From positions 5,555,001 to 5,619,000 of the forward strand of contig NZ_CP108430.1 of NCBI RefSeq assembly GCF_041435335.1: 64,000 nt of DNA. Direction: 5' to 3'. Under the pieces are notes generated by a model. That model was not told the DNA's origin, did no database searches, and saw only the letters and a program-made list of their open reading frames with translations. Positions 1 to 11,186 of this stretch are shown here, piece after piece; the stretch's first letter is position 1; each line of letters starts with the position of its first letter. The stretch comes from Streptomyces sp. NBC_01283. Its GTDB lineage: Bacteria; Actinomycetota; Actinomycetes; Streptomycetales; Streptomycetaceae. The position numbers were made by a program, and so were the translations under genes.

Positions 1-3115
<3,115 letters not shown>

Positions 3116-3177
3116 TGAAACCACGAACAACCCCGTATGTCGGGCCACGACTACGGTGCGGTTGACAGTTTCATAGT

Positions 3178-3296
3178 GTTTCGGTGGTCATAGCGTGAGG
3201 GAAACGCCCGGTTACATTCCGAACCCGGAAGCTAAGCCTCACAGCGCCGATGGTACTGCAGGGGGGACTCTGTGGGAGAGTAGGACGCCGCCGAAC
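3178..3296 (+). rRNA. rrf: 5S ribosomal RNA
   Basis: This 119-nt gene starts with GTTTCGGTGGTCATAGCG and ends with GACGCCGCCGAAC. Its two ends pair to form helix I, and the sequence matches the streptomycete 5S pattern. It follows the 23S gene after a spacer of about 60 nt, with no tRNA in the spacer, as is usual for Streptomyces rrn operons. Confidence 0.96.
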
Positions 3297-3308
3297 TATT
3301 ATTGACGG

Positions 3309-3343
3309 GAAACCCCCGCACCCTCTGGGTGCGGGGGTTTTCT
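3309..3343 (+). terminator. rrn operon intrinsic terminator 1
   Basis: A perfect 13-bp stem (3311-3323 with 3327-3339) around a 3-nt loop, followed by TTTTCT, lies 14 nt after the 5S gene. It is a canonical Rho-independent terminator for the rRNA operon. Confidence 0.92.
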
Positions 3344-3350
3344 GCGTTCC

Positions 3351-3384
3351 AGGCCCTTCGACGCCGTCGAAGGGCCTTTTTCTA
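3351..3384 (+). terminator. rrn operon intrinsic terminator 2
   Basis: A second hairpin of 12 bp (3351-3362 with 3366-3377) is followed by TTTTTCT. It backs up the first terminator. It also sits 20-odd nt beyond the stop of the converging DUF58 gene, so it may also stop that operon, although the minus-strand tail is not U-rich. Confidence 0.88.
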
Positions 3385-3406
3385 TTTCTCTGTCCAGTCT
3401 CTCCAG

Positions 3407-4717
3407 TCAGAGGCGGCCGACTGCCTTTAGGGACAGGTATGCGTCTGCCAGGGCGGGGGCCAAATCGGTGGGGGTGGCGTCCACGACTGTGACTCCGTGG
3501 CGAATGAGTTGTTCTACCGTGCGGTGGCGTTCCGCGTGGGCCTGGGCGGCGGCCGCAGCTTCGTACACGGCTTCTGTTGTTCCGCGGGCCTTGGACATTT
3601 CCTCTATGTGAGGATCGGCCACCGATGCCAGGAGGACTGTGTGGCGTTGGGTGAGTCGAGAGAGCACCGGGAGCAGGCCTTCCTCGATGGGGGCTGCGTC
3701 CAGGCTGGTCAGCAGCACTATCAGCGAGCTGCGGGTCGCGGTGCGGAGAGCTGTTGAGGTCAGGCCTCTGGCGTCCGTTTCGACGAGCTCCGGTTCGAGC
3801 GTGGCCAGGGCGTTGACGACAGAGGGGAGTACGTCGCCTGCTGCCTTGCCCTGCACCAGGGCGCGTACGCGGCGGTCGTAGGCGAGGAGATCCACTCGGT
3901 CTCCCGCCCGGGAGGCCAGGGCCGCGAGGAGCAGGGCCGCGTCCATCGAGGCGTCGAGGCGCGGGGCGTCGCCGACGCGGCCCGCTGAGGTGCGGCCCGT
4001 GTCGAGGACCAGCAGGATGTGGCGGTCGCGTTCGGGGCGCCAGGTGCGGATGGCGACCGTGGACCGGCGGGCGGTGGCGCGCCAGTCGATGGAGCGGGTG
4101 TCGTCGCCGGGGACGTAATCGCGGAGGCTGTCGAACTCTGTGCCCTGACCGCGGGTCAGGACGCTGGTGCGGCCGTCGAGTTCACGGAGGCGGGCCAGCT
4201 TGGACGGGAGGTGCTTCCGGCTGGTGAAGGGGGGCAGGACCCGGAGCGTCCACGGGACCTGGTGGCTGCCCTGGCGGGTGAGGAGGCCGAGGGGACCGTA
4301 CGAGCGGATGGTGACGCGGTCGGACTGGTGATCGCCTCGACGGGTGGGGCGCAGGCGGGTGGTGAGGCGGCGGCGCTCGCCCGGAGGGATCGTCAGGCGG
4401 TGCCGGGAGGCATCGACTTCGGTGCCGGGCTGCCAGCTGCTGGGGGGCCAGGCGTCGCGGAGGCGGGCGCGCAGGGGGCGGCCGGAGGGGTTGGTGACGG
4501 TCAGCTCGACGTCGGCGGATTCCCCGAGGCGTACGGAGGTGTCGCCTGCGCGGGTCAGGCCGAGGCGGCGTACGGGGGCGGCCAGGGCGAAGTCGCAGGC
4601 GCAGGCCAGGGCCAGCGGGGCGTTCACGGCGAGGATGCCTGTCCAGCTGGGGTCCCAGATGCCCACGGGGAGGCTGCCCAGGGCCGCCAGGAGCGCTGTG
4701 CGGCCGGTGAGGGCCAT
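3407..4717 (-). CDS. DUF58 domain protein
   Basis: The 436-residue protein has two N-terminal hydrophobic segments (about residues 5-50), a beta-rich middle and the DUF58 hallmark FDSLRDYVPGDD-RSIDWRATARR at about residues 200-225. A von Willebrand A-like fold follows, with the first strand ILLVLDTGRTSAG. DUF58 proteins are usually encoded beside MoxR ATPases and are thought to be chaperone targets or partners at the membrane; their chemical role is not settled. The ATG shares one base with the moxR stop (TGATG), so the two are translationally coupled. This is the last gene of a five-gene minus-strand operon (9824 to 3407) that converges on the rrn terminators. Confidence 0.9.
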   Translation of the reverse strand: MALTGRTALLAALGSLPVGIWDPSWTGILAVNAPLALACACDFALAAPVRRLGLTRAGDTSVRLGESADVELTVTNPSGRPLRARLRDAWPPSSWQPGTEVDASRHRLTIPPGERRRLTTRLRPTRRGDHQSDRVTIRSYGPLGLLTRQGSHQVPWTLRVLPPFTSRKHLPSKLARLRELDGRTSVLTRGQGTEFDSLRDYVPGDDTRSIDWRATARRSTVAIRTWRPERDRHILLVLDTGRTSAGRVGDAPRLDASMDAALLLAALASRAGDRVDLLAYDRRVRALVQGKAAGDVLPSVVNALATLEPELVETDARGLTSTALRTATRSSLIVLLTSLDAAPIEEGLLPVLSRLTQRHTVLLASVADPHIEEMSKARGTTEAVYEAAAAAQAHAERHRTVEQLIRHGVTVVDATPTDLAPALADAYLSLKAVGRL

Positions 4718-5700
4718 CAGCGGGGGACCGGGACGTGGGCGAGGATCGCGTTGATCACGGAGTCCGCTGTCACGCCCTCCATCTCGGCCTCCGGGCGGAG
4801 TTGGACGCGGTGGCGGAGGGTGGGCAGGGCGAGGGCCTTCACGTCGTCCGGGATGACGTAGTCGCGGCCCGTCAGCCAGGCCCAGGCGCGGGCCGTCGAG
4901 AGGAGCGCGGTCGCGCCTCGGGGGGAGACGCCGAGGGTGAGGGACGGGGACTCGCGTGTGGCGCGGACGATGTCGACCACGTACGCGGTGATCTCGGGGG
5001 AGACGGATGTCTTGGCGACCGCGGCGCGGGCGGCTTCCAGGTCGGCGGGGCCTGCCACGGGGCGGATGCCGGCGGCGTGCAGGTCGCGGGGGTTGAAGCC
5101 TTCCGCGTGGCGCGTGAGGACGTTGATCTCGTCCTGGCGGGAGGGGAGGGGGACGGTCAGCTTGAGGAGGAAACGGTCCAGCTGGGCTTCGGGAAGAGGG
5201 TATGTGCCCTCGTACTCGACCGGGTTCTGGGTGGCTGCGACGAGGAAGGGTTCGGGGAGCGGGCGCGGGGTGCCGTCCACGGTGACCTGGCGTTCCTCCA
5301 TCGCTTCGAGGAGGGAGGACTGGGTCTTGGGAGGGGTGCGGTTGATCTCGTCGGCGAGGAGGAGGTTGGTGAAGACGGGGCCCGGCTGGAATGAGAACTC
5401 GGTGGAGCGGGCGTCGTAGATGAGGGAGCCGGTGACGTCGCTCGGCATCAGGTCGGGGGTGAACTGGACGCGCTTGGTGTCGAGTTCGAGGGATGCGGCG
5501 AGGGCGCGCACGAGGAGCGTCTTGGCCACTCCGGGGACGCCTTCGAGGAGGACGTGGCCGCGGCAGAGGAGGGCCACGACGAGGCCCGTCACCGCGGGGT
5601 CCTGGCCGACCACGGCCTTGGAGATCTCGGTGCGCAGGGACTCCAGGGAGGAGCGGGCGCTGCCGGAGCTCCCGGCGTTGTCAGTGGTCGGGTCCATCAT
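4717..5700 (-). CDS. MoxR family AAA+ ATPase
   Basis: The 327-residue protein has a MoxR-type AAA_3 core: Walker A GVPGVAKT (about residues 50-57), Walker B LLADEINR, the sensor region VAATQNPVEYEGTYPLPEAQLDRF, and an AAA lid. MoxR ATPases act as chaperones for metal-centre insertion or for activating vWA proteins; the DUF58 neighbour carries such a fold. Two ATGs are possible at 5700 and 5697. The first overlaps the stop of the upstream DUF4350 gene as ATGA and is preferred. The reading frame stays open to 6180, but that extension is Arg/Pro-rich antisense-type sequence inside the DUF4350 gene and is not coding. Confidence 0.93.
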   Translation of the reverse strand: MMDPTTDNAGSSGSARSSLESLRTEISKAVVGQDPAVTGLVVALLCRGHVLLEGVPGVAKTLLVRALAASLELDTKRVQFTPDLMPSDVTGSLIYDARSTEFSFQPGPVFTNLLLADEINRTPPKTQSSLLEAMEERQVTVDGTPRPLPEPFLVAATQNPVEYEGTYPLPEAQLDRFLLKLTVPLPSRQDEINVLTRHAEGFNPRDLHAAGIRPVAGPADLEAARAAVAKTSVSPEITAYVVDIVRATRESPSLTLGVSPRGATALLSTARAWAWLTGRDYVIPDDVKALALPTLRHRVQLRPEAEMEGVTADSVINAILAHVPVPR

Positions 5701-7736
5701 GAAGTACGTACCTCTCTTTCGAGGGCGTCGAGTTGGTCGGTGAGGGTGATGAGGGCTGCGTCGTTGCCCGGGGGCGGGCCGAAGAGGAGGGGGTGCAGGT
5801 CCTGGTTGGGGGTGCGGAGCCTGGCGGACAGGGCGGGGAGCAGGGTCTCGGGCGCGTGCGCCTGGGCGGGGGAGACGCCGATGAGGGGGGCGATGCGGGT
5901 GCGGGTGGCCGAGCGGAGTGCTGCGGCGGCGCGGTCGCGGGCGTTCGCCTTGCGGTAGAGGCGGGCGCGGCCTTCGACGGTCTCGGAGGCGCGGATGGCC
6001 ACGGGGAGGCGTTCGAGGACCAGCGGGCCGAGGCGGCGGGCGCGCCACAGGGCGGTGAGTGCGGCGGCGATGGTGAGTTGCAGGGTGCCCCATCGCCAGC
6101 CGGCGGGGATGAGGTCGAAGAAGCCGCGGTCGGCGTTGTCGTCGGTCGCCGCGTTGTCGGAGAGCGAGGGGAGATACCACACCAAGTGGGGGCGGGAGCC
6201 GAGGAGTTGCAGGGCCAGTGAGGCGTTGCCCTGCTTGTCGAGGCGGTCGTTGAAGAGGATGTCGGGGGCGCCGAGTACGACGGTGTCGCCGGGCCCGTCG
6301 GCGGCCGGGAGCCGCAGCAGGCTGGGGAGGCCGTCGCTGAGGTAGCAGGCTTCGGCGTTCGGAGCGAGGGTGTCGTAGCGGAGGCCGCCCGCGTCTGCTG
6401 AGCCCGCGCGTTCGGCGGCGGGCAGGGAGCAGCGGGGGGAGAGCGTCGAGTCGAGGCTGGGGGTGGCGTCCGCGGTGACTCCGGGCGCGAGGGCGCTGAC
6501 CGAGGGGGTGCCGGGGGCGAGGAGCACGGTGCGGCCTCGGGAGCCCTTGGTGGCTTCGCGGAGGCGTGACTGCTGGCGCTCGGTGAGCCGGTCGGGGGTC
6601 GTCACCAGGAGCGTGGTGTCCGGTCCTGCCGCTGCCCTGGCCTCTTCGGAGGTGGTGACCACGCGGGTGGATACGCCGCGGTCGGCGAGGAGTTCGGCGA
6701 CCGCGCGGCTGCCGTAGGTGTCGGCCGAGCGCGGGTCGAGGCGACCGTGCTGGCCGCTGGAGCGGACGGCCGCGAGGGCGATGGCGGCTGCCAGGAGGAC
6801 GACCAGGGCGAGGAGGATGCCGCGGGTCTTGGTCCAGAGTTGGCGGGGGGTGGGGGCTGAGGAGGTGGGGGCGGGGGACCTTGGGGCGGGGGACGGGGAG
6901 GGGGAGCCGTTGGTGCCGGTGCCGGTGTTGGCGTCGGTGCGGGTGTTGGCGTCGGTGCGGGTGCGGGTGCGGGTGCGGGTGCCGGTGTTGGCGTCGCTGT
7001 CTCTGCTGTCGCTGCCGCCGTTGCTGGGCTCGGTGTTGGGTTCCGGGGTGAGCACTGTGGTGGATGGTGCCGTGGCCTTGCGGGCGGTCGTTGTGGTGGC
7101 GGGGGTCGCGGGAGCGGTTGCGGTGGCTCCGGTGGAGATGCCGTTGTCGCTCACGCTCCGGCGCGGCCGCCCGCTGGCGCGGGTGGTGTTTTCGCCGTTG
7201 CCGTTGCTGCTGCCGCTGTCGTCGTGGCTGCCGCTGCTGCCGCCGTCGCCGCCGTCGCCGTGGCTGCTGCCGCTGCCGCCGTCACTGTCGCTGTCGCTGC
7301 CGCTGTCGTCGTCGCCGTGGCTGCTGCAGCTGTCGTCGCTGCCGCTACTGCCGTCGTCGCTGCCGCCGTCGCTGTCGTCGTGGTTGCCGCCGCTGCCGTC
7401 GTCGTCGCTGCCGTCGTCGCTGCTGCTGCCGTCGTCGTCGCTGCCGTCGTCGCTGCTGCTGCCGCCTTCGCCGCTGCCGCCGTCGCCGCTGCTGCCGCCT
7501 TCGCCGCTGCCGTCATCGTCGCTGCTGGGCCGGGTGTTGGTGTCGTCTTTGTCTGTCCTGCTGGCGGGGCTGACGCTGGTTTCGGGCTGGTGTGTGTTCT
7601 CGTTGGGGCTGGGGTCGGTCTCGTGTTCGTTCTTGGTCGCGCTGTCGCCTGTGCTGGGGGTGGGCTCGTCCTTGTCGCCGGTCGTCTTGGCGTCGGCGAT
7701 GTTCTCGGGTCTGTTGGGGTCCTGGGGGGCCGTCAA
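5697..7736 (-). CDS. DUF4350 membrane protein with long low-complexity N-terminus
   Basis: The C-terminal ~380 residues form a normal DUF4350 protein: a membrane segment at about residues 307-325, then an extracytoplasmic domain containing GSRAVAELLADRGV, and a second hydrophobic segment near WGTLQLTIAAALTALW. Ahead of the first membrane segment lie ~300 disordered residues. Residues ~71-180 are almost purely Ser, Asp and Gly, and ~250-275 are a Thr/Arg/Asn/Ala repeat. The start chosen is TTG at 7736: its TTGA overlaps the stop of the DUF4129 gene, and GGGAG lies 8 nt upstream. In GC-rich repeats every frame is open, so a later start cannot be excluded. The DUF4350 call is firm; the length of the N-terminus is not. 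Confidence 0.8.
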   Translation of the reverse strand: MTAPQDPNRPENIADAKTTGDKDEPTPSTGDSATKNEHETDPSPNENTHQPETSVSPASRTDKDDTNTRPSSDDDGSGEGGSSGDGGSGEGGSSSDDGSDDDGSSSDDGSDDDGSGGNHDDSDGGSDDGSSGSDDSCSSHGDDDSGSDSDSDGGSGSSHGDGGDGGSSGSHDDSGSSNGNGENTTRASGRPRRSVSDNGISTGATATAPATPATTTTARKATAPSTTVLTPEPNTEPSNGGSDSRDSDANTGTRTRTRTRTDANTRTDANTGTGTNGSPSPSPAPRSPAPTSSAPTPRQLWTKTRGILLALVVLLAAAIALAAVRSSGQHGRLDPRSADTYGSRAVAELLADRGVSTRVVTTSEEARAAAGPDTTLLVTTPDRLTERQQSRLREATKGSRGRTVLLAPGTPSVSALAPGVTADATPSLDSTLSPRCSLPAAERAGSADAGGLRYDTLAPNAEACYLSDGLPSLLRLPAADGPGDTVVLGAPDILFNDRLDKQGNASLALQLLGSRPHLVWYLPSLSDNAATDDNADRGFFDLIPAGWRWGTLQLTIAAALTALWRARRLGPLVLERLPVAIRASETVEGRARLYRKANARDRAAAALRSATRTRIAPLIGVSPAQAHAPETLLPALSARLRTPNQDLHPLLFGPPPGNDAALITLTDQLDALEREVRTS
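6912..6993 (-). repeat. Short tandem repeats encoding Thr-Arg / Asp-Ala-Asn-Thr units
   Basis: Hexamers of the GCGGGT and GCCGGT type alternate with TTGGCGTCG units, in frame with the DUF4350 gene. They encode TGTRTRTRTRTDANTRTDAN-like sequence. The copy number is likely to vary between strains by slippage. Confidence 0.75.
7197..7530 (-). repeat. Trinucleotide low-complexity tract encoding Ser/Asp/Gly
   Basis: About 330 bp consist almost only of the minus-strand codons GAC, GGC and AGC (seen on the plus strand as GTC, GCC and GCT), with a few CAC and AAC codons. It encodes the Ser/Asp/Gly-rich N-terminus of the DUF4350 protein. All frames through it are open, so it also creates spurious Ala- and Leu/Pro-rich open frames on both strands. 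Confidence 0.9.
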
Positions 7737-8458
7737 TTCGGGGCTCCCTGGGGGGTGGGGCTCAGGATTGGTTTTGTTTGGGTGAGGGACTTGTCCAGGG
7801 TGGTCAGGCGGTCGTACATCGGCTCCGTGGCGGTGCGGGCGCCGTACGTGATGGCGTCGAAGACCTGCGCCGCCGCGTGGAGTTCGGAGGCGTGGGCCGG
7901 GAGGGGGAGCGAGGCCTCCGCCGCGGCTTCGTCCGCTGTGCGGCCGGGGCGGGGGTCCAGGAGGGCGCGTTCCTCCAGGGCACGGACCATCGCCCGCATG
8001 CGCTCCTGGACGGCTTGGTTCCAGTGGCCCTGGGCGGCGTGTGCCTCGGCGGCGGCGCGGTGTTCCGCCGCGGTGCGCGGGCGGTCGTCGAAGAGGGCGG
8101 GGGCCGAAGAGGTGGGGGCGCGGTGCGGGGTGCCCAGGCGCCACCAGAGAGCCGCGGCGAGGGCAAGGACCGCGATGACGATGACCAGGAGGCCGAGGGT
8201 GCCGCCCGGGGTCGCCCCCGAGGCGGCGGTGAACAGTCCGTCGACCCAGTCCCAGAAGCCGTCCAGGGCGCGCTGCAGGAGGCCGGGGTCGTTCTCGTGA
8301 TAGGGCGGCTTGGACAGTTCACGCTCGGCTGCCTCCCGCGCGGGGTTGCGCGGGATCGTCACCGGGGGGTCGTCGTTGCCGCCGGTGCGTCGTGCCAGTT
8401 GTGCGAGTCGCGTGAGTTGTGCGAGCAGTCCTGAACCGTGCAGCACTGACCCCGTCAC
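7733..8458 (-). CDS. DUF4129 domain membrane protein
   Basis: The 241-residue protein has an amphipathic N-terminus (about residues 30-75), one membrane segment (about residues 83-108, LGLLVIVIAVLALAAALWW) and a C-terminal DUF4129 domain (about residues 130-235). That domain contains GHWNQAVQERMRAMVRALEE and TADEAAAEA. The GTG at 8458 has GGAG 8 nt upstream and lies just after the stop of the preceding gene (stop at 8463-8465). DUF4129 proteins recur beside MoxR, DUF58 and DUF4350 in actinobacteria and probably form one membrane complex with them. The C-terminus overlaps the TTG start of the DUF4350 gene. Confidence 0.88.
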   Translation of the reverse strand: MTGSVLHGSGLLAQLTRLAQLARRTGGNDDPPVTIPRNPAREAAERELSKPPYHENDPGLLQRALDGFWDWVDGLFTAASGATPGGTLGLLVIVIAVLALAAALWWRLGTPHRAPTSSAPALFDDRPRTAAEHRAAAEAHAAQGHWNQAVQERMRAMVRALEERALLDPRPGRTADEAAAEASLPLPAHASELHAAAQVFDAITYGARTATEPMYDRLTTLDKSLTQTKPILSPTPQGAPN

Positions 8459-8462
8459 CGCA

Positions 8463-9824
8463 TCAGCTCCCGTTGGTGCCGGGGGCGTTGGAGCCGTTGT
8501 CGCCCTGGAGGCCTGCCGCGCGTGCCAGTTCGAGGTCGAGGGCCTCGCGGCGGATCCGCTGGTCGATGTAAAGGAGGACCGTGACGCCGGCGGTGATCGG
8601 GAACGTCAGCATGGAGCCGATGATCGAGCCGATGCCGCTGACGATCAGGAAGGTCCAGCCGAGGTCGCCGGTGCCGCCGTCGAGGAAGCCGGTGACTCCG
8701 TCGCCGCTCAGCGCGCCCGCGATGAGCGTGAAGGGGATGACGATGATCGACGCCACTACGTTGGCGATGACCGCGGCGAGCAGCTGGATGCCGAACACCC
8801 GCCACCAGGAGCCGCGGACCAGCTTCACCGAGCGGGTCATCGACTTCTTCACGCCCTGCTTCTCCAGCATGAGGGCGGGCGAGGCGAGCGAGAAGCGGAC
8901 CAGCAGCCAGATGGCGACGACACCGGCCGCGAATCCACCGAGGACGGCGAGGCTGATGCCCGCGTCGGACGCACCTGCCACCGCGATCAGCACGCCGGGC
9001 AGGGTGCCCGCGGCGACGATCGCCATGCCGATGAGCGGCAGCAGCAGCGTCAGGCCGATCAGCTTCGGCAGCCGCGGCCTGGCGTCCTGCCAGGCCTCGG
9101 CCGTGGTGACCGACTTACCGAGCACCGCACGGCTGGTGACCATCGTGAGCAGGGCGGTGGCGACGATCGTGCCGAGCAGGGTGATCAGCAGGAGCACGCC
9201 GGAGCTCAGCAGGGTGTCGCCCAGGGCGCGGGTCAGCTCGCCGACGGTCGCGCTCGGGTCGTCCAGGGCGTCCGTGGAGGCGCTGTCGTCGAGGACGAGC
9301 CCCTGCAAGAGGATGACGATGATCTCCGTGAACACGGCCACGGCGAGGGAGATGCCGAGCACCGTGCGCCAGTGCGTACGCATCGTGGAGACCGCGCCGT
9401 CCAGGATCTCGCCGACGCCGAGGGGGCGCAGCGGGATGACGCCGGGCTTGGCGGCGGGCGGCGGGCCCTGCCAGGCGCCCCAGCCGGGGTAGCCGCCGGG
9501 TCCGTCCGGCCTGCCGGGTCCACCGGGGCCGGGGCCGCCGGGGCGTCCGCCGCCCCAGCCACTGCCGGGCGGCGGCGGAGGAGGCGGGGTCTGACCGGGT
9601 GCCGGCGGGCTGGGGGCGGACCACTGGGCGGGCGGCGGCTGCTCCTTGGACCACTTCGAGGCCGGACCGTCGGGCCGGCCGGCGGCCGCGGAGGGCTCAG
9701 CGGGCTCAGCGGGCTCGGCGGGCTCGGCGGGCTCGGCGGGCTCGGCGGGTTCGCGCTTGCCGGAGTCCTGTCCGTCGTCGGAGGGGGCAGATCCGGGCGA
9801 AGCCCAGCCCGGAGTGTCGTTCAT
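8463..9824 (-). CDS. Proline-rich polytopic membrane protein (DUF7847 / GPDPase-memb-like)
   Basis: The first ~130 residues of this 453-residue protein are disordered: six AEP repeats, a poly-Pro run and Gly/Pro-rich sequence. The rest has about six membrane segments and begins with the conserved entry IPLRPLGVGEILDGAV-RTHWRTVLGIS that is typical of actinobacterial membrane proteins related to the membrane domain of glycerophosphodiester phosphodiesterases. No catalytic domain is present. The ATG at 9824 has a strong GAAGGAG site 6 nt upstream, so the open frame up to 9890 is not used. It is the promoter-proximal gene of the DUF4129-DUF4350-MoxR-DUF58 operon. Its function is unknown; a membrane scaffold role is only a guess. 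Confidence 0.82.
   Translation of the reverse strand: MNDTPGWASPGSAPSDDGQDSGKREPAEPAEPAEPAEPAEPAEPSAAAGRPDGPASKWSKEQPPPAQWSAPSPPAPGQTPPPPPPPGSGWGGGRPGGPGPGGPGRPDGPGGYPGWGAWQGPPPAAKPGVIPLRPLGVGEILDGAVSTMRTHWRTVLGISLAVAVFTEIIVILLQGLVLDDSASTDALDDPSATVGELTRALGDTLLSSGVLLLITLLGTIVATALLTMVTSRAVLGKSVTTAEAWQDARPRLPKLIGLTLLLPLIGMAIVAAGTLPGVLIAVAGASDAGISLAVLGGFAAGVVAIWLLVRFSLASPALMLEKQGVKKSMTRSVKLVRGSWWRVFGIQLLAAVIANVVASIIVIPFTLIAGALSGDGVTGFLDGGTGDLGWTFLIVSGIGSIIGSMLTFPITAGVTVLLYIDQRIRREALDLELARAAGLQGDNGSNAPGTNGS
9693..9746 (-). repeat. Six tandem 9-bp repeats encoding Ala-Glu-Pro
   Basis: Six copies of GGGCTC(A/G)GC on the plus strand encode (AEP)6 in the disordered N-terminus of the polytopic protein. 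The copies are nearly identical, so length changes by slippage are likely. Confidence 0.92.
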
Positions 9825-9964
9825 CGTCGCTCCTTCACGGTGCCCGCCCGCGGTCGCGGCGGCAGGTTGCCAGCCATCGTGCCACGGCACACCCGTGCGG
9901 TGACCGGGCAGCGTATGGGCTGCACACCTTCAATTGTCCGTCAGGTAAGGGGCAGACTGGGCGG

Positions 9965-11182
9965 ATGGCTGATCAGTACGCGCAATCAGGCGAGGACATA
10001 CGGCCGACCGACACCCCGACGAGCTCACTGAACGAGGGCAGGAGCGAGGGCAAGAACGCAGGGAACGCGGCGCATCCGGCGATTTCCGTGATCCGCTGGG
10101 CCGAGCCGCCGGAGGGCCCCGTACTGGTCCTCCTCGACCAGACCAGGCTGCCCGGCGAGGAGACCGAGCTGGTGTGCACGGACGCGCCGGCCCTGGTGCA
10201 GGCGATCCGCACGCTGGCGGTGCGCGGGGCGCCGCTGCTCGGCATCGCCGGTGCGTACGGGGTAGCGCTGGCCGCCGTACGCGGCTTCGACGTGGAGGAG
10301 GCGGCGGGCGCGCTCGCGGGGGCCAGACCCACCGCGGTCAACCTCGGCCACGGCGTACGCAGAGCCCTGACGGCCCACCGCGCGGCGGTGGCGGACGGGG
10401 CCGACCAGGAGCGGGCGGGCGCCGCGGCGCTTGCGGCAGCGCGGGAGCTGCACCGGGAGGACGCCGAGGCCAGCGGGCGGATGGCGGCGCACGGTCTGGC
10501 GCTGCTCGACGAGATGCTGCCCGGCGGCGGTCACCGGATCCTCACGCACTGCAACACGGGAGCGCTGGTCTCCGGCGGGGAGGGCACGGCGTTCGCGGTG
10601 GCCCTTGCCGCGCACCGGAAGGGACATCTTCGCAGGCTGTGGGTGGACGAGACGCGTCCCTTGCTGCAGGGTTCGAGGCTGACCGCGTATGAGGCGGCGC
10701 GGGCCGGAATGGCGTACACCTTGCTTACGGACAATGCGGCGGGGTCGCTGTTCGCGGCGGGTGAGGTGGATGCCGTGCTGATCGGCGCCGACCGCATCGC
10801 GGCCGACGGTTCGGTGGCCAACAAGGTGGGGAGCTATCCGCTCGCGGTGCTCGCCCGCTACCACCACGTGCCGTTCATCGTGGTGGCGCCGGTCACGACC
10901 GTGGACCCGGACACCCCGGACGGAGCGTCCATCGAGGTGGAGCAGCGGTCGAGTCATGAAGTGACGGAGGTCACGGTGCCCTATGTGCCGATGACCGGGC
11001 TTGAAGCAGGAGGCGGGATCGCGGTGGCACCTCTGGGGACCCAGGCGTACAACCCCGCGTTCGACGTGACACCACCGGAGCTGGTGACGGCGATCGTCAC
11101 CGAGGAAGGCGTCGTGTCGCCCGTGACAGCAGGGGGCCTGGACGAGCTGTGTGCCAGGTCACGCCAGGTAACGATGAGCTAA
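9965..11182 (+). CDS. mtnA: S-methyl-5-thioribose-1-phosphate isomerase
   Basis: MtnA converts methylthioribose-1-phosphate to methylthioribulose-1-phosphate in the methionine salvage pathway (cytosolic). The 405-residue protein has the family markers RGAPLLGIAGAYGVALA (about residues 83-99), ILTHCNTGALVSGG with the catalytic Cys (about residues 195-208), and GADRIAADGSVANKVGSY with the catalytic Asp (about residues 275-292). The N-terminal ~40 residues are an extra, poorly conserved tail. The ATG at 9965 is preceded by AAGGGG at about 13 nt. The gene ends 4 nt before mtrA, so mtrAB may be read partly from the mtnA promoter. The divergent gap 9825-9964 must hold promoters for both directions; I see no consensus match. 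Confidence 0.93.
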   Translation: MADQYAQSGEDIRPTDTPTSSLNEGRSEGKNAGNAAHPAISVIRWAEPPEGPVLVLLDQTRLPGEETELVCTDAPALVQAIRTLAVRGAPLLGIAGAYGVALAAVRGFDVEEAAGALAGARPTAVNLGHGVRRALTAHRAAVADGADQERAGAAALAAARELHREDAEASGRMAAHGLALLDEMLPGGGHRILTHCNTGALVSGGEGTAFAVALAAHRKGHLRRLWVDETRPLLQGSRLTAYEAARAGMAYTLLTDNAAGSLFAAGEVDAVLIGADRIAADGSVANKVGSYPLAVLARYHHVPFIVVAPVTTVDPDTPDGASIEVEQRSSHEVTEVTVPYVPMTGLEAGGGIAVAPLGTQAYNPAFDVTPPELVTAIVTEEGVVSPVTAGGLDELCARSRQVTMS

Positions 11183-11186
11183 TGGG

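Noticed and set aside
5701..6180. N-terminal extension of the MoxR frame
   Set aside because: Arg/Pro/His-rich shadow of the DUF4350 gene; the ATGA overlap at 5700 is the natural start.
7064..8300. Cys/Arg-, Ala/Val- and Leu/Pro-rich open frames over the trinucleotide tract
   Set aside because: All frames are open in this repeat; only the minus-strand Ser/Asp/Gly frame continues into a known domain.
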